64,000 bases of DNA from Gloeopeniophorella convolvens (GCA_022496205.1 WTXD01000072.1:54579-118578); one strand, 5' to 3'; numbered from the stretch's first letter, positions 34,522 to 46,600 are shown. Notes: generated by a model not told the origin, from the sequence alone. A program made the numbers and translations.

Positions 34522-36564
34522 GTGAGCAATGTAGCGCACTTCAGCGCGCTCGGGCGGGGCGGCGCCCGGCCGGACCAGCCGCCGGCGGGACCCCCGAAGC
34601 TCCGCGAGGGCCGCCCTCAGACAGCCTCAGACGATTTCGATGTTGGGCGCTTTGAGCCACCGATCCGCTTCACGCTCCCCTCTTATTGCGAACTCAGGCC
34701 CGTTGCGTACATTCTCCACCCTTCGCAATTGTACTCTGACCCTCATTCGAACCCTCATCGAGAAGGCTCTACTATCCCGCGAGCCATTCTTATGGATAGG
34801 TGCCAATTCCCCTACCTACTAAGTTTTTGCGCTCATATTCGAAACAGTCTGAGTCGTATTGGAATGAATGCTTCAGATCGCGCCACACCAGCCTGGACAA
34901 TGTACTCGGCGGACGACAAAGGAGGATGTCAACGAGTGAGGATCGCAAAGCCGGCGTCAGTATCATCGAGAAGGAGATTGCTGCTCTCAACGCTGGATTG
35001 CGATCTCTCAACAACGCCAGAACTTCCTGCTCGTTCCTCGGCCCTCGACCCTGATGTCCTGATCCTCATATTCGAATTGTGCAGGGACGATAGTACAGCT
35101 GTGCAGCGATCTAAGTGCGAGGCGAACCGTCATGGTAGCGAGCTTTCGCGTCAGCAGCCCCGGCCCCGGGATCTCCTGGGGTGGATCGCATGTTCTCAAG
35201 TCTGCCAACATTGGAGAAGAGTTGCACTGGACACACCATCCCTTTGGGGTGACATATACCTCGAATTAGGTCCTACGTGGATGAAAACTTCAGCAGATCG
35301 CGCCCAATCCATTCCCGGGATCCACGCGTATGGCTACATGGACAAGCGATATGGCGAGGTCATAAAATCAGCACCCAACTCTCTCAGCTTCTCGCGTCTG
35401 CGTTCGTTCTTCATTGATATGTCCTGCACCCTTCTCGCGCCCTTTTTCGAAATACTTTTCCGCGACAAACCTGTCCTTCGAAGCATTGCCATCAAGGGAT
35501 ACTTGGGAGAAGAAGACCCTCCATTTGTATGCGACTATCGGCTCAGTGACTTCACATCCCCTGCGGTACAGCGAATCTCACTCGAAAATATTCTCGTGAA
35601 ATGGGATCCCCTCCCATTCATTGCGCACTCACTCACGCGCTTTGAGTTTCTCGGTCCAGCCGAACCTACCGTAGTCTTGGATGACATGACAGGATATCAT
35701 CTTACGAACGCCATCAAATTCTTTCAAAATACCCCTGCATTGGAGATCCTCAGACTCCATCACACGTTCACCGTCTTTGACGACATACCTGAGTTCGATG
35801 ACGAGGTCGCGGAACTTTCCCATCTACAAGAACTTGACATTGTCACTGAAGACGAACGCAATTGTCACCATTTCATCAGTCATGTCAACTTTCCAACGCC
35901 CCGGATGCGATTGTATCTTACTGGACCTCTGATCGATGAAGCAGGGATAGCCAGTCTGGTTCACCGGACTTCTCAGTACTTCCATCGCGAGCTCCACGGT
36001 TCTGAAGTGGATGGGACTCTGGGATGGTACCACGATCACACCGATTTTGTATGGTTGGTTGTCCATTCCGCTCAACTCAATTATCGGCGTCCAAGCGAGT
36101 GCAAGATTCCACTTTCAGACCGCTCCTCTGTGGACGTCGCACTGTCGTTCTCTCCCTCTATTCTCCTGCAGGATCTCGCACGGGTGGTATGCGATGCGCT
36201 ACCACCTTCATTCACCATCCGCACTCTCGTCGTTGACTGTCACTTCTACATAGGGCTGTGGCCGGTTTTCGTACAGTGCTTCCCACACGTCACGACCATC
36301 ATCACTTCGGATCCCGCTTTCATCGACATAGACGCGGGCTCAGCGGGGCCGCTTCGGTTCCCTGAGCTGGCGACGCTCGAGCTGCCATTACAAGACCTCT
36401 ATCTCGGTGATCAACACGCAGACGCGTTGCTGCACGAGCTTCGTCGACGTAACTCGGAGGGCCTCCCCCTCCAGCGGCTGGTGGTGGATAATAGTTTCAC
36501 CGATTCGGGTTGGAGGGACGCCGCATCTATTTTGGTCAGAGAGCTAGTATTGAGAAATAGCTAG
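34522..36564 (+). CDS. F-box-like/LRR protein of the mushroom type
   Basis: The F-box reads LDPDVLILIFELC, is interrupted by a roughly 30-residue insert, then ends LLGWIACSQVCQHWRRVALD TPSLWGDI, as in many agaricomycete F-box proteins. The remaining 450 residues hold irregular leucine-rich repeats. It should be an SCF substrate receptor. The open frame begins at 34522, but its first 130 residues look non-coding. In a second frame, MSTSEDRKAGVSIIEKEIAA at 34930 continues into LNAGLRSLNNAR, the coiled coil that normally precedes this F-box. The true start is therefore probably near 34930, with a frame change around 35015-35025. Single exon after that. Confidence 0.75.
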   Translation: MSNVAHFSALGRGGARPDQPPAGPPKLREGRPQTASDDFDVGRFEPPIRFTLPSYCELRPVAYILHPSQLYSDPHSNPHREGSTIPRAILMDRCQFPYLLSFCAHIRNSLSRIGMNASDRATPAWTMYSADDKGGCQRVRIAKPASVSSRRRLLLSTLDCDLSTTPELPARSSALDPDVLILIFELCRDDSTAVQRSKCEANRHGSELSRQQPRPRDLLGWIACSQVCQHWRRVALDTPSLWGDIYLELGPTWMKTSADRAQSIPGIHAYGYMDKRYGEVIKSAPNSLSFSRLRSFFIDMSCTLLAPFFEILFRDKPVLRSIAIKGYLGEEDPPFVCDYRLSDFTSPAVQRISLENILVKWDPLPFIAHSLTRFEFLGPAEPTVVLDDMTGYHLTNAIKFFQNTPALEILRLHHTFTVFDDIPEFDDEVAELSHLQELDIVTEDERNCHHFISHVNFPTPRMRLYLTGPLIDEAGIASLVHRTSQYFHRELHGSEVDGTLGWYHDHTDFVWLVVHSAQLNYRRPSECKIPLSDRSSVDVALSFSPSILLQDLARVVCDALPPSFTIRTLVVDCHFYIGLWPVFVQCFPHVTTIITSDPAFIDIDAGSAGPLRFPELATLELPLQDLYLGDQHADALLHELRRRNSEGLPLQRLVVDNSFTDSGWRDAASILVRELVLRNS

Positions 36565-37118
36565 ATGTATGTCTTGACTCCGTACTTTATTTTCGACTTC
36601 TGCTACATGTGTATCACAGTAGACGTCGACCACCTGCGAATTCTTGACAATAGACGGCGGGGAGGGATAGCTTCCCGAATTCCCTTCTTATATCTGGGGT
36701 GACCAGTGGAAAGGCGAAGCCACGCGCGGAGGGGGCTATCCACAACTTGCATCACACACATGGCATGGTGTCGTCTATAACTGCCAGTACCAGTGCCTCG
36801 TTCGCCAAACAGGTTCGCATGGTGGCACCTACAGCACCCCTAGACCCGCGTCCACGAGGGCTTTCCACTCCCTGTCGCAACAGCGACGAGCGATTCACGT
36901 GCGCATGGGGCATGACTTGCGCTGCGCTCGTCCTCGTACATCCGCCTTGCTCAACCTGTGTTGCGTACTACATAAGATATTGGATTCAGAACAGTCTTCG
37001 AGTCGTTATCCCCGCAAACCCACCCCCGGGGTTGGTGCTACGGGAAAATTTGAGTCATCTATCCTAACAGCCTCTGCTCTCTGCAGTTCCTTCCCCGCCA
37101 GATTACGGCACCATATTC
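36565..37118. other. Intergenic
   Basis: About 550 bases between two convergent genes. No coding or repeat signal that I can support. Confidence 0.4.
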
Positions 37119-40100
37119 TTACTGTACCGCAATCTCCTCCAACTTTCGGTACTTCGTGTGATGAGCCGGTTCAATCGCGCACAGCGGCGTGAGATTGCGC
37201 CTAATGTTTTCTCTCGCCTGCTTGACTTGTTTATCGGTATTTGGATCGGAGTCTGCGTATGCTGCCTTCTGATCAGGCATGGATCGTTGCAGAATGATCT
37301 TGTACTCCTCCCGCTCATTGCCGATGAGCGGGAATGTTTCTGGCCAAATCCCTGAGAACCAGATGTCATACGCAGTGAAGCGTTTGCTATGTCGTGTGTC
37401 ATGTTCTGATGGTTTCGAGATATGCACCGCTGGCGCCTTCGAGGCGAGAGCGAAGACCATGCGGATGCACGGCAGTGGCGTTTCATCGCCCTGATACACC
37501 TTGATGGAGAACGGGTCTATGGCGTGGAATAATGAAGTATTTGCTGCGGGGCCGAAAGATTTGTCGTTCTTGACCTGGATGAAAATCGCTGACACCGTCT
37601 TGCGTGAAAGGACGTCGCCAGAGAAGCAGAACGGGATCACGATGTCGACGGCGGTTTGATTAGGTGCGCACATAATCACCGCGCCACGCGTCATGAACTT
37701 CCACAGCTCGTGCGAGCTGAGCATTGAGGAATCATGAATCTTGATGACGTGATTGAACCAGAGCCGACTGTCCTTGAACGCGTCCCCAAACGACTGCTTC
37801 TCGGCCTCGGTACGGTGATGGTGCGGCAGGGCCTCCTTCAGTTGTGCATACGCGAAGCCTGGCATCAGTGCTTCGAGAAAATCGCACAGAAAGATGTCCC
37901 GGGTCTTTGCTATGCTAGCGACCTTGTCTCGCGCTGCCATTAGAATCAGCAATGCGGTGAGCTCGCCCCGATTGCCACGATCGATAAACGGGTGGTCAAG
38001 CCGACCTGCAAGATGCTGCACGGGGCTCTGGCCGATCTCATAGAGGATTTCCTGCGCTGCCTCTGCGAGGATCGGCTCCGAGCTGGATGTAGTGGATAGC
38101 GCCTCAAAGCCCGATGTTGCGGAGATGCAGAGTCGCATGTGTCGCTCGACTAGTGTGAGCACGGCATCGCGATGGTACTTGGTTGTGGGGTTGAATTCCA
38201 GCGCGAATCGTATGGCAACGGAGGCCAGAACGCAGTTGCCGGGCGCCGGTACGACATCCTGTTTCCACTTCTCGATGGCCTCTGCCACCGTGAAATTTCC
38301 ACCAAGTATCTTGTGCTTTGCGAGACGGTGGATGTTTTTGCGCGCTATGCTATTTGGCGCAAAATCATATAGGGAGCCAAATCTTCCAGAGACGCAGATG
38401 AGCATGCGTCACATGGATAGAGACGAGAGAACTCACAGGGGGCGACCCAGATGGCATATCCAATCTAGGCCGGTGACTTGGCTCAGGGTGACAACGCCTT
38501 CACATGCGACAGGCGCAAGTACATCGAAGCCTGTCTCTGTAATCGGGGGCAACACAGAGTACTCCTCGCGCGAGATCCGGCTGGAGGGGTCCGATGGCAG
38601 TGTGGAGAGAATCGACGGAACTTTCCTCCCGTCGCGAGAAAGAGAGAGAATATCGGAACATCCGCCGCCTGTCGGAGCGCACGGCGCAACTCGGAGAAGA
38701 CCGACCAGCCATCTTGTTTATCGCTCTCGGTGAGCCGATGCGATTCATCAAACGCGAGGATGAGGAATGGCCGTCGGAGATCGGTCTCCTTTCCGGCTTG
38801 ATCTCCCCAGACTCTGGCGGGGTCAATGAATCGTTCAACCTCGTCGCCACCTGGGCGATGTCGCCTGCAAAGTTAATGTAAGAAGCAGTGTTCAGAATGT
38901 CCTCTACGGCGGCCACTGACCATCAGAAGCATTCCTATATCTCACGGGGCTCGATTTGATCGAAGGAGAGGGATTTGAAGTGCCGACTGGAAATCACCCA
39001 TCACAATGTTATAGGGTTGACAGACAAGCAACTACTTGCACTTCTCCCCCTTTGCTTGATTTGGGACTCGGTCCATCGTCACTGTCTCTGTTCATGAACC
39101 CGCCGGCTCCCGGAGGCAAACTGACGTACAAGTGAGTCGCGCGAGTAGCATAGGAACTTATACAGACGTACCGTTCTCGCTCCATCAATGACGTCCTTAT
39201 AAAACTTCTTTCGATAGTCGTTTGCGCTACCGAATGCTTGTCCATGGGTCATCAAGCGACGGAAAGCACTCGCGAGGCGTTCTTGGCGCCTGACGAAGAA
39301 CGCAGCTGCATTCTTGCGCTCCGTTTCTTCTGAAGGTTTGTACTTCCCAGCCAGCATATCGTCCACAGTCCAAGTCTTCCTAGCGACTTTTAGCTCTCTA
39401 GTCCGTCTGAAAGCTATTCAGCACCGAAGTCGCGGAAGTACACGACGCGGTGGGTTACCTTGCGATGACTCTATCTCTTTCAGTCGTTCTAGTGTTACCT
39501 CTAGGAGAGAGTGCAAAAACCGTGTAACTTCCTTTCGGTCTCCTCTGGCCAGATGGGTAATGTAGCAAACCAGTCGCGAAGACTACCGTCAGCAGGCGGA
39601 AACCCTATCCGCGCCGTTCATCAGGTTTTATCAGCATGCAGAGGAAGCCGGAGACTCGCAGACCTTTGGAACCCGCGTCCCGCAGACACATCGGCACACT
39701 GATGATTGTCTTCGCCAACTCGTCGACCATGCGCGACTTGCCTGTCCCGGAGGAATTTATGATGCTCGCGAGTGGGGCATAGTTATTCCTCTTCGTTTTG
39801 AGGTAGTCTGAGATGATAGCGAGAAGAACATCGGTGGCGTTCCTTGATATTGAAGATCCCAAGATTCCAAGACCACTGAGGGTTGATTAGCACAGGCCGG
39901 GTGGACAGTTACAACAGCCTACTCTGCTTCTCCTCTTCAGTGTCATCTGGCACCCGGGATGTGCCGAGAGGCAACGACCGTGGCAGTGACGGCTTGCGAA
40001 GGATTTCTCGAGGTGATACGAATGTTAGCACAGAGCAGAATAATGATGATGCATTTATGCAGCTCACTGAGGAGACGCAGTTTGCGAGCGGTCTCGGTTT

Positions 40101-40428
40101 TACAACACTCCCGAACTAAAGATGCCAACCATGGGTTTTCCTCCAAGAGTTTAGCCACGTTCTTTAATGAATCATTAGAGTCATCATATCTGGGGTCCAG
40201 CAGATCGCAGCAGGTTACGACTGCTCCGAGGACGAGGTCCATGGCTCGAAGCGTCTGATTTGGGGTTTTGAAATCGGAGATAGCGCGAGAGAACGACCTC
40301 TTTTGGTCTGAATGTCTATGCTCTTCTTCTGAGAGGTCGTCTATTACCATCTCGCTGGCCTCTTCCCCAGCGACCGCCAGGTTAGGGCGACCTTCGACGT
40401 CCGCCGCTGATTTGTCAGTAGCCTGCAT
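37119..40428 (-). CDS. P-loop NTPase plus restriction-endonuclease-fold protein, Crinkler-like (copy A)
   Basis: The start MQATDKSAADVEG at 40428 is shared with copy B. A divergent N-terminal region follows, then after an intron a P-loop NTPase: IINSSGTGKSRMVDELAKTI (Walker A), PMCLRDAGSKGFPPADGSLR, and RPFLILAFDESHRLTES (Walker B) near 38750, followed by PIFSLFLATGG. Next is TGFDVLAPVACEGVVTLSQV ... HLGRPLFGSLYDF. The C-terminal exon (37119-38350) has AVDIVIPFCFSG ... SAIFIQVKND, a D...QxK pattern of PD-(D/E)xK nucleases. NTPase plus nuclease is the layout reported for Crinkler-type effectors, which are expanded in mushrooms. Role in the cell unknown. Single missing bases near 39533-39535 and 39840 break the frame. 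About six introns. I infer the family from motif order. Confidence 0.65.
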
Positions 40429-41363
40429 GGAGAGAAGGGCTTGAGGTATAGGAACCAGTGGTAGTAACAGGAAGGATTTGGTCTGCGTGGGGCCGCTATA
40501 TTCCGCGTAACGGTGTAGAGGGGGAGTGAGGACGACTTGCAGATGTGCCACAACTTCCTCGGCGGGCGGACTGTCTTATATAGTATGTCCTCAGGCACAA
40601 CACTCGGTGTGTTACGTAATCGAGGTGACCGCGTTTGTGGCAAATCAGTGTGAACTGGCACTGCCACAAGCTGCCACAATTGCTCCATCACGAGTCCGCC
40701 GCCGTGACTCGAGGTAGGCTCGGTTGCCTACATCACCGTCATAGCTCTCAGGGATGTCGGACTCGCTGACAACGCACTCAGCCTCCTTGAAGTCGACTCA
40801 CAGCCGGCATGCATGTACCGCGTATGCATTTCTCTCCTCCCCTCCATCTCACCACACATCTGAGGCCCACATGTATGCGAGGACAAGGAAAGTCTTGAGC
40901 AGCCACCCGTCGCGGCTACTGCAAGCCTCTCTTCCACAATCCGCGGGTCCAGGAGAACGTTCCGGCACCACGTCACTGAGATGTGGCTATCTCCATACTT
41001 CGGGTGCGCCGTGCAGAGTTCACTTGGTGGCTTCTGCGTGTAGGCAGGCCGCAGGATAGAATCGGTCAGTGGGGACACGCCTTCTGCGTCAGGCACCCGG
41101 AGCGGTTCTGTGGGCGTGCGAAACCGAGGTCGCGGACGTCATGCATGAGCGCTTATTTCGGACCCAGATGTCCCATACGGCTCTTCTCTTCGCTCGCGAC
41201 GACGCACGCGCCGAGGTCTCGTACTTCCGAGCTCAAGTCCAGGAGCGACCCACAACTCCTATCGTCACAGCGACAAGAGATTCACGCGCGTACGGGGCGA
41301 GAGTTACACTGCAATTCAAGCTCGTACATAACACTATATCTCGCGCAACTCATGGCGCTTATA
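40429..41363. other. Unassigned spacer between the two NTPase-nuclease copies
   Basis: Probably holds the promoter of copy A. A 122-residue minus-strand open frame (40728-41096) has no recognisable domain. The plus-strand open frame that crosses 41364 is the complement of copy B coding sequence. Confidence 0.35.
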
Positions 41364-41858
41364 TCAAGTTGCGATCTCCTCCAACGACCTATACTTCGTG
41401 TTGTGAGCAGGGTCAATCTCGCACAGCGGTGTGAAATTCCGTCTGATGTTTTCTCTCGCTTCATTGATTTCTCACTGCCTTCCGAGTCGGAGGCTTTGTA
41501 TGCGGCCTTTGCATTGGGCAGAGATCGTTGCAAAACCACTTTGTACTTCTCCTGTTCATCGCCGATGATTGGGAATGTCCCTGGCGCCATTCCTGTGAAC
41601 CATATGTCGTACGGAGTGATGGTATCGCCATGTTGTGGAGAGAGACGGGTTGGATCCGGCTTCATGATATGCACCGCCGACTCTCGCGAGGCAAGGGCGA
41701 AGACCATCCGGATGAATGGCAGTGGCGTTTCTCCCTCTTTATACACTTGGATAGAGAAAGGGTCCATAGTGTTGAATAATGCAGAGTCTGGGTTGGGACC
41801 AAAGCTGTCGTCAATCTTGACCTGGATGAAAATCGCGGACACTGTCTTCTCTACGAAA
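41364..41858 (-). pseudogene. C-terminal nuclease fragment of copy B of the NTPase-nuclease family
   Basis: Reads KTVSAIFIQVKIDDSFGPN, then MDPFSIQVYKEGETPLPFIR, VHIMKPDP, YDIWFTGMAPGTFPIIG and KYKVVLQRSLPNAKAAY, clearly paralogous to the end of copy A. One A is missing at 41460-41461. Correcting for it, the ending LCEIDPAHNTKY...LEEIA matches the ending of copy A and stops at 41364-41366. Homology to copy A stops abruptly at about 41858, just upstream of the QxK motif. The matching N-terminal half of this gene is on the far side of the retrotransposon (48523-49410). Confidence 0.8.
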
Positions 41859-42202
41859 AACCCCCCGTCTTACTCCTTGCTTATCATGCTTACTGGTCTT
41901 ATCTTTCTTAGCACAAGGTTTCACAATCTTGGAGCCAAATTTGGGCCTGCTTCCAGCCATCTTACAGCTTCTAGCTTATCTGGGCCTTCTGCCCAGCATA
42001 TACCTTCCTTACCAATGTCTTGTATTCAGATTGTATATACCCAATGTGAATCTACAATTTATATCTGCCGCCGCCGCCGTTTCCGTGCACGTGCCGCCGC
42101 CGCCGATCCTGTCCCCGCCGGTCCTGCCATCCTCCATCGTACCCGTGCATCACTGTAACTATCAATGCTGTTGCTGCTATCGGCGTTGTTGTTGCTGCTG
42201 GC
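41859..42202. other. Segment of unknown origin with trinucleotide runs, next to the 5' LTR
   Basis: 344 bases matching neither copy A nor the retrotransposon. On the minus strand MAGSRPKFGSKIVKPCAKKD starts near 41959 and runs into the break of copy B. It also has GCC/GGC runs near 42068-42110 and TGT/TGC runs near 42165-42202. It may be the edge of another mobile element. Confidence 0.4.
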
Positions 42203-42728
42203 TGTTGAGACGGACAGGACTCAGGACAGGAAGGACGTCTCTGATTAGATTAGATAAGGGACTCGGTGATCTGCGAGCTATCTGATCTACAATGTATATG
42301 ACATCATTATGTTCTAGCCCCTAAGGCTGTACCTACTTTCGTTCCTGTTCTAGATTCTTCCGGGCTCTTCCATGACCCACATGCAGTTCCGGGTTGACCC
42401 ACCTGCAGTTCTGGTCGACCCACTTTAGTTCCGCTTTCACATGGGTCTCTGGTTATCACATGTTGCTGTTGTTTATCACATGCAAACCACACTCCTTTTG
42501 TGTATATAAAGGACGCTGTTTTCGCCCTTGTAGCCTCAGTCTGTTGACTTCACTGACTGAGGCAAGTACTTTACTTCCGGAACTTCCGGACTTGCGCTTA
42601 CCTAGTTACTTTAGCTTTGCTCTTGCTTGCCTAGGTATTGCGCCAATGACATTTAGTCTGTTGACTTCACTGACTGAGCTTTGCTCTTGCTTGCCTAGTT
42701 GGCACCCTGTTTCTGCTGCGCTTCAACA
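42203..42728 (+). repeat. 5' LTR
   Basis: 526 bases, TG...CA. A TATA box (TATATAAA) lies at 42503-42510. U3 has three copies of a GACCCAC-based repeat at 42374, 42396 and 42417. Downstream, a segment containing CTGTTGACTTCACTGACTGA occurs twice (near 42540 and 42658), and CTTTGCTCTTGCTTGCCTAG also occurs twice. Confidence 0.95.
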
Positions 42729-42740
42729 GGTTATGGGCCC
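42729..42740 (+). other. Primer-binding site complementary to the initiator tRNA-Met anticodon arm
   Basis: GGTTATGGGCCC directly follows the LTR. Its complement GGGCCCATAACC is the anticodon stem-loop of eukaryotic initiator tRNA-Met (anticodon CAT). This matches the half-tRNA primer known from Drosophila copia and yeast Ty5, where a tRNA cut in the anticodon loop primes minus-strand DNA. Confidence 0.8.
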
Positions 42741-43624
42741 TGGCCTTTAACTTTTTAGCAAGTCTTACTTCCGCACTCGCAACTCCCATTGTGAGTATCC
42801 TCCTCAGCGGCAAGGTGTTAACCCTGTCAGCACCTATGCGAGGCATAGGGGCTGTGCCTAGCACTTGGGCCTTGATGGCTTCCATGCGAGCATGTGGGAA
42901 GGAGCCAGGCGTGGCAGAACCACTGTAAGCTTCTCCATCCCACCGTGCGCATCATGGTCACTGTACATATCCATACTATACCAGTACTATACTTGTTCCT
43001 GGGGAAACCCCAGCAGCGTGCAGTAGTTAGCCGCTGTCTGTGGAGCCAGAAGAGCGGCCTTATGCCCCTTAGGCAAGCAGGGGGGAAGCCCCTTGTGATG
43101 CTATTTGGCTAGTGAACGGTTGGCTGTCTGCCCTTCAGTGGGAGCGGTTTAAGCGTATAACAAGGCAGGGAACACCACCCTAGACCTTGCGTCTGTTACA
43201 ACTGCACTACCCTACTTACAGTAGTACATAGGGATGAGCCTCATAGTTCCGCTCTTGCATGATTTTTGCGTCAGTACCAGGTCTTTATGATCATTGGGAA
43301 ACAGAGCGCCATGCATGATGAACAAATTGGACCCCCTTATCCATTGCCCCAATCATCTAGGGCTCAAGTAGAAGTTCCCCCATAGCGCACAGATGGGCTA
43401 TTTCAATGCCGTCTCTGTGGTTGTGCTGGGTGGCTCACTTCTACGGTGGATTAGTTACAAATTGTACTATACCAAGTCGCACTAAAGGGCTCTGGAGACT
43501 GGTCCAATTGGATCAGAGGTACAAGTTCACAGGCATGGGGGTTACGCTACAACCGCAACTATTCTTGCTACCAGCAACACCTGTCGCTGACTGCTCCGCA
43601 ACGACAGTGTAAATCATCGCAACT
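42741..43624 (+). other. Retrotransposon leader
   Basis: About 880 bases between the primer site and the gag start. No conserved protein seen. Presumably 5' untranslated RNA with packaging signals, which is inference from position. Confidence 0.5.
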
Positions 43625-46600
43625 ATGCCAACTCCGTCCGGCAACGCCACCCCAGTCCAGGGGAACACTCCTCTTCCGCCAGCGCAAGGCGCAACTGGCG
43701 CCACATCCATTTCCCAAAATGTCGCCACCATTCACCAGCAAAACTTTGCTTTCGTCATGCCCTCTTTCCTGCGCATCCCAGAGCTGGAAGAGACAAACTG
43801 GGCGGCATGGAACCAAAAGTTCCTATCTGCCCTTGGCATGAACGACTGCGCCATCCTCCTTGTTCACACCTCTCCCCCTCCCGGAACTGATGCCGACGAC
43901 TGGGAACTCATGACCCACTGGGTTACTGCATTCATGATGGGGTGCATCACCCCGGAAGTGTACTCGCAAGTCCCGGATGTCGAGTTTCCCTCGGTCAAGG
44001 AGAAATATGACCAGTTGCACATCCTCTATGGCGGCAACACAGTCATGAGAGGCTGGAACTTGTGGCACGAGTTCAATGCGTGGCGCATTGACGACTCCTA
44101 ACCCCTCGGTCCGCAGATCAGGCATCTGAAGGAGTTGCGCAAGCAACTTGCGGAAGTTGGCCTTGGCAAGTTGGAACTCGAGGTTTGCCTCACCCTTGTC
44201 GATGCTCTTGGTGGTACCAAGTACCAGGGGACTCAAGACGTCCTCTTGGCAACTCATGACCCCAAGACTTTCGTGCTCAAAGATATTGAGCCCCTGATCC
44301 AAAACGCTGAAGAGATCAGGGAAGGTCCTGCTGGTGGTGCACTCAATGCCATCAGGAAGTTTTCTTCCGGCAAGAAAGTGGAACCCTTTGATGGGGAATG
44401 CTTCTACTGTCACAAGAAAGGCCACAAAGCCGACACTTGCCGCAAGAAAAAGGAGGACCTGAAGAAGAAGCGTCGCGAGAAGAAGGAGGCAGACAAGGGA
44501 CAGAGTTCCGGAACTTCCGGAACTGCTGGGAACTTGGGGGGAACTGGAGGGAACTCCAACAAGGCGGCCAACGTACTTGCCGCTGTAGATACTTCTGCAC
44601 ATATCTCAGATGTGGAATCAGAAGTTGGAGTTTCCCTTTACTCGCTGGTTTCCTCCCGCTGGATGATGGACTCTGGTGCCACACACCATATAACGCCACA
44701 CCGTTCTGACTTCAAAGATTATACCCTATCAGCAGGCAGCATTAGCCTAGGGGATAAGTCGTCGGTTTACCAAGTTGGCTATGGCACCGTTGTCTTGCGG
44801 ACTCCGGAAGAAAAGATCACATTGTCGCATGTATTGCATGTTCCGGGTGTTTCAGGTCGCTTCCTGTCGACTAGAGCACTCACGCAACTCGGCGCAACTG
44901 TATCTTTTGGAGACCGTGGCTTTCAAATCGCTGTCAAGCAGCGTTGCATTGCAAAAGGGTACCTAGAGAACAACTTGTATTGGTTGGATTCTCAAGTACG
45001 GTCCCTTAGCATGCATGTACAGGATAGCGCAAGCTATGAAGTCTGGCATCAGCGTATGGGTCACCTAGCCTATGGTACCCTGGAACGCTATGTAGAGCCT
45101 GCAGTTACTGGCTTTACTGTGGACAGTGCCTCGGAAGTCCCCGCAACTCCCTGCGTTGGCTGCCAACTCGGCAAGTCACACAGACAGGAGTTCCCCAGTT
45201 CTTACAAAAGGGCAACTCGTCCCTTTGAGGTCGTTCATACAGACCTTGTAGGAAAAATGCAGACGCAGTCTCTCCAACGTCACTGGTACATCGCAACGTT
45301 CATAGATGACTACAGCAGTCACGCTGTAGTGTACTACCTTAAAACCAAGGACAGATTCAGTAAAGCCCTTACTGAGTACTTAGCGTGGGGGAAACCCAAA
45401 CGTCTAGTAAACTCAAGGTGCTACACTCCGACCGAGGTGGAGAATACATGAATGGTACCGTTGAGGACTTGCTGAAGCAGAGGGGGATAGAGCACTATAC
45501 CACAATGCCTCACTCATCGCAGCAAAATGGTAGAGCCGAGCGATTCAATCGCACAATCATGGATAAGGCACTCGCAATGCTTCATGCAAGTGGTCTTTCT
45601 AACGGCTTTTGGGAATATGCAGTAGCAACTGCGGTTCATGTCTACAACCGTTCCCCTATCAGACATCTGCAATGGCGCACACCTGTTGAGCTCTGGGGAC
45701 TTAGTCACCCCCCGGATGTCTCATACTTCCGCATTTTTGGATGTAGGGCATATGTACATGTCCCTAAGGATGGACGGAAGAAGCTGGATGCTAAGGCATT
45801 CCCAGCAACGTTCATCGGGTACGAGCCTGGTAGTAAAGGATACCGGCTTTGGAATGGGCATACCCACTCAGTCGTAGTATCTCGCGATGTAATATTCGAT
45901 GAAACTGTCTTCCCTTCCAGGCAGGCTGTTGAGCCAGCACCTGCCACAGACGTCCCACCACCCTTTGAACCTTTTTATGTTGAGGTTCCCTACGTCGTCC
46001 CGGCTGTAGTGGAGGCACAAAACGCAAGGCCTCCCATGCCACCAGTACCACCACCTGCTCCCTCTCCACCTTCTACGCCAAAGAAGGAGCAGAAACAAGA
46101 CCCATCAGCATTTGTAACACCACCCACTCGCCCACGCAGCGCACCATCTACCCCTACGAGAGTTCCGGTCGGAAGAGAACTTGCCGATCCGGAAGAAGAG
46201 TCTTCCCCTCCCGAAACTCCCACTCCTTCTAGACGTCCTTCCCCTACTCCTGAACCAGAGGGGGACATGGCCACGCGGCAGGACATTCTTCAGGAGATTG
46301 CTGGAGTTCGGCGCAGCACTAGAGTTAGCAGGCCTAATCCGCACTATGCCAACCCTAATAATGCTGCTTGGAATCTGAGAACCGGAAGACTCGGAACTCT
46401 ACAGTTACTTGCGGTCGCAATAGGCGCAGACCCTGTAACTTTTGCGGAAGCAATGCAGTCTGCAAATGCGCAAGAGTGGCTAGAGGCGTGTCAATATGAA
46501 ATGGATGCGCTCTCTAAGAATGGTACTTGGGAGTTAGTTGATCTCCCTGCTGGTCGCAAGACAGTAAAATCAAAATGGGTCTTTAAGCTCAAAGCAGATG

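Noticed and set aside
42066..42110. Possible microsatellite array or CRISPR-like repeat
   Set aside because: Only a short imperfect GCC run, without regular spacers. CRISPR is not expected in a fungus and none was seen.
40983..42158. 391-residue plus-strand open frame
   Set aside because: It is the complement of the copy B nuclease fragment and of the trinucleotide-rich segment. Its residues show no domain, while the minus strand aligns with copy A.
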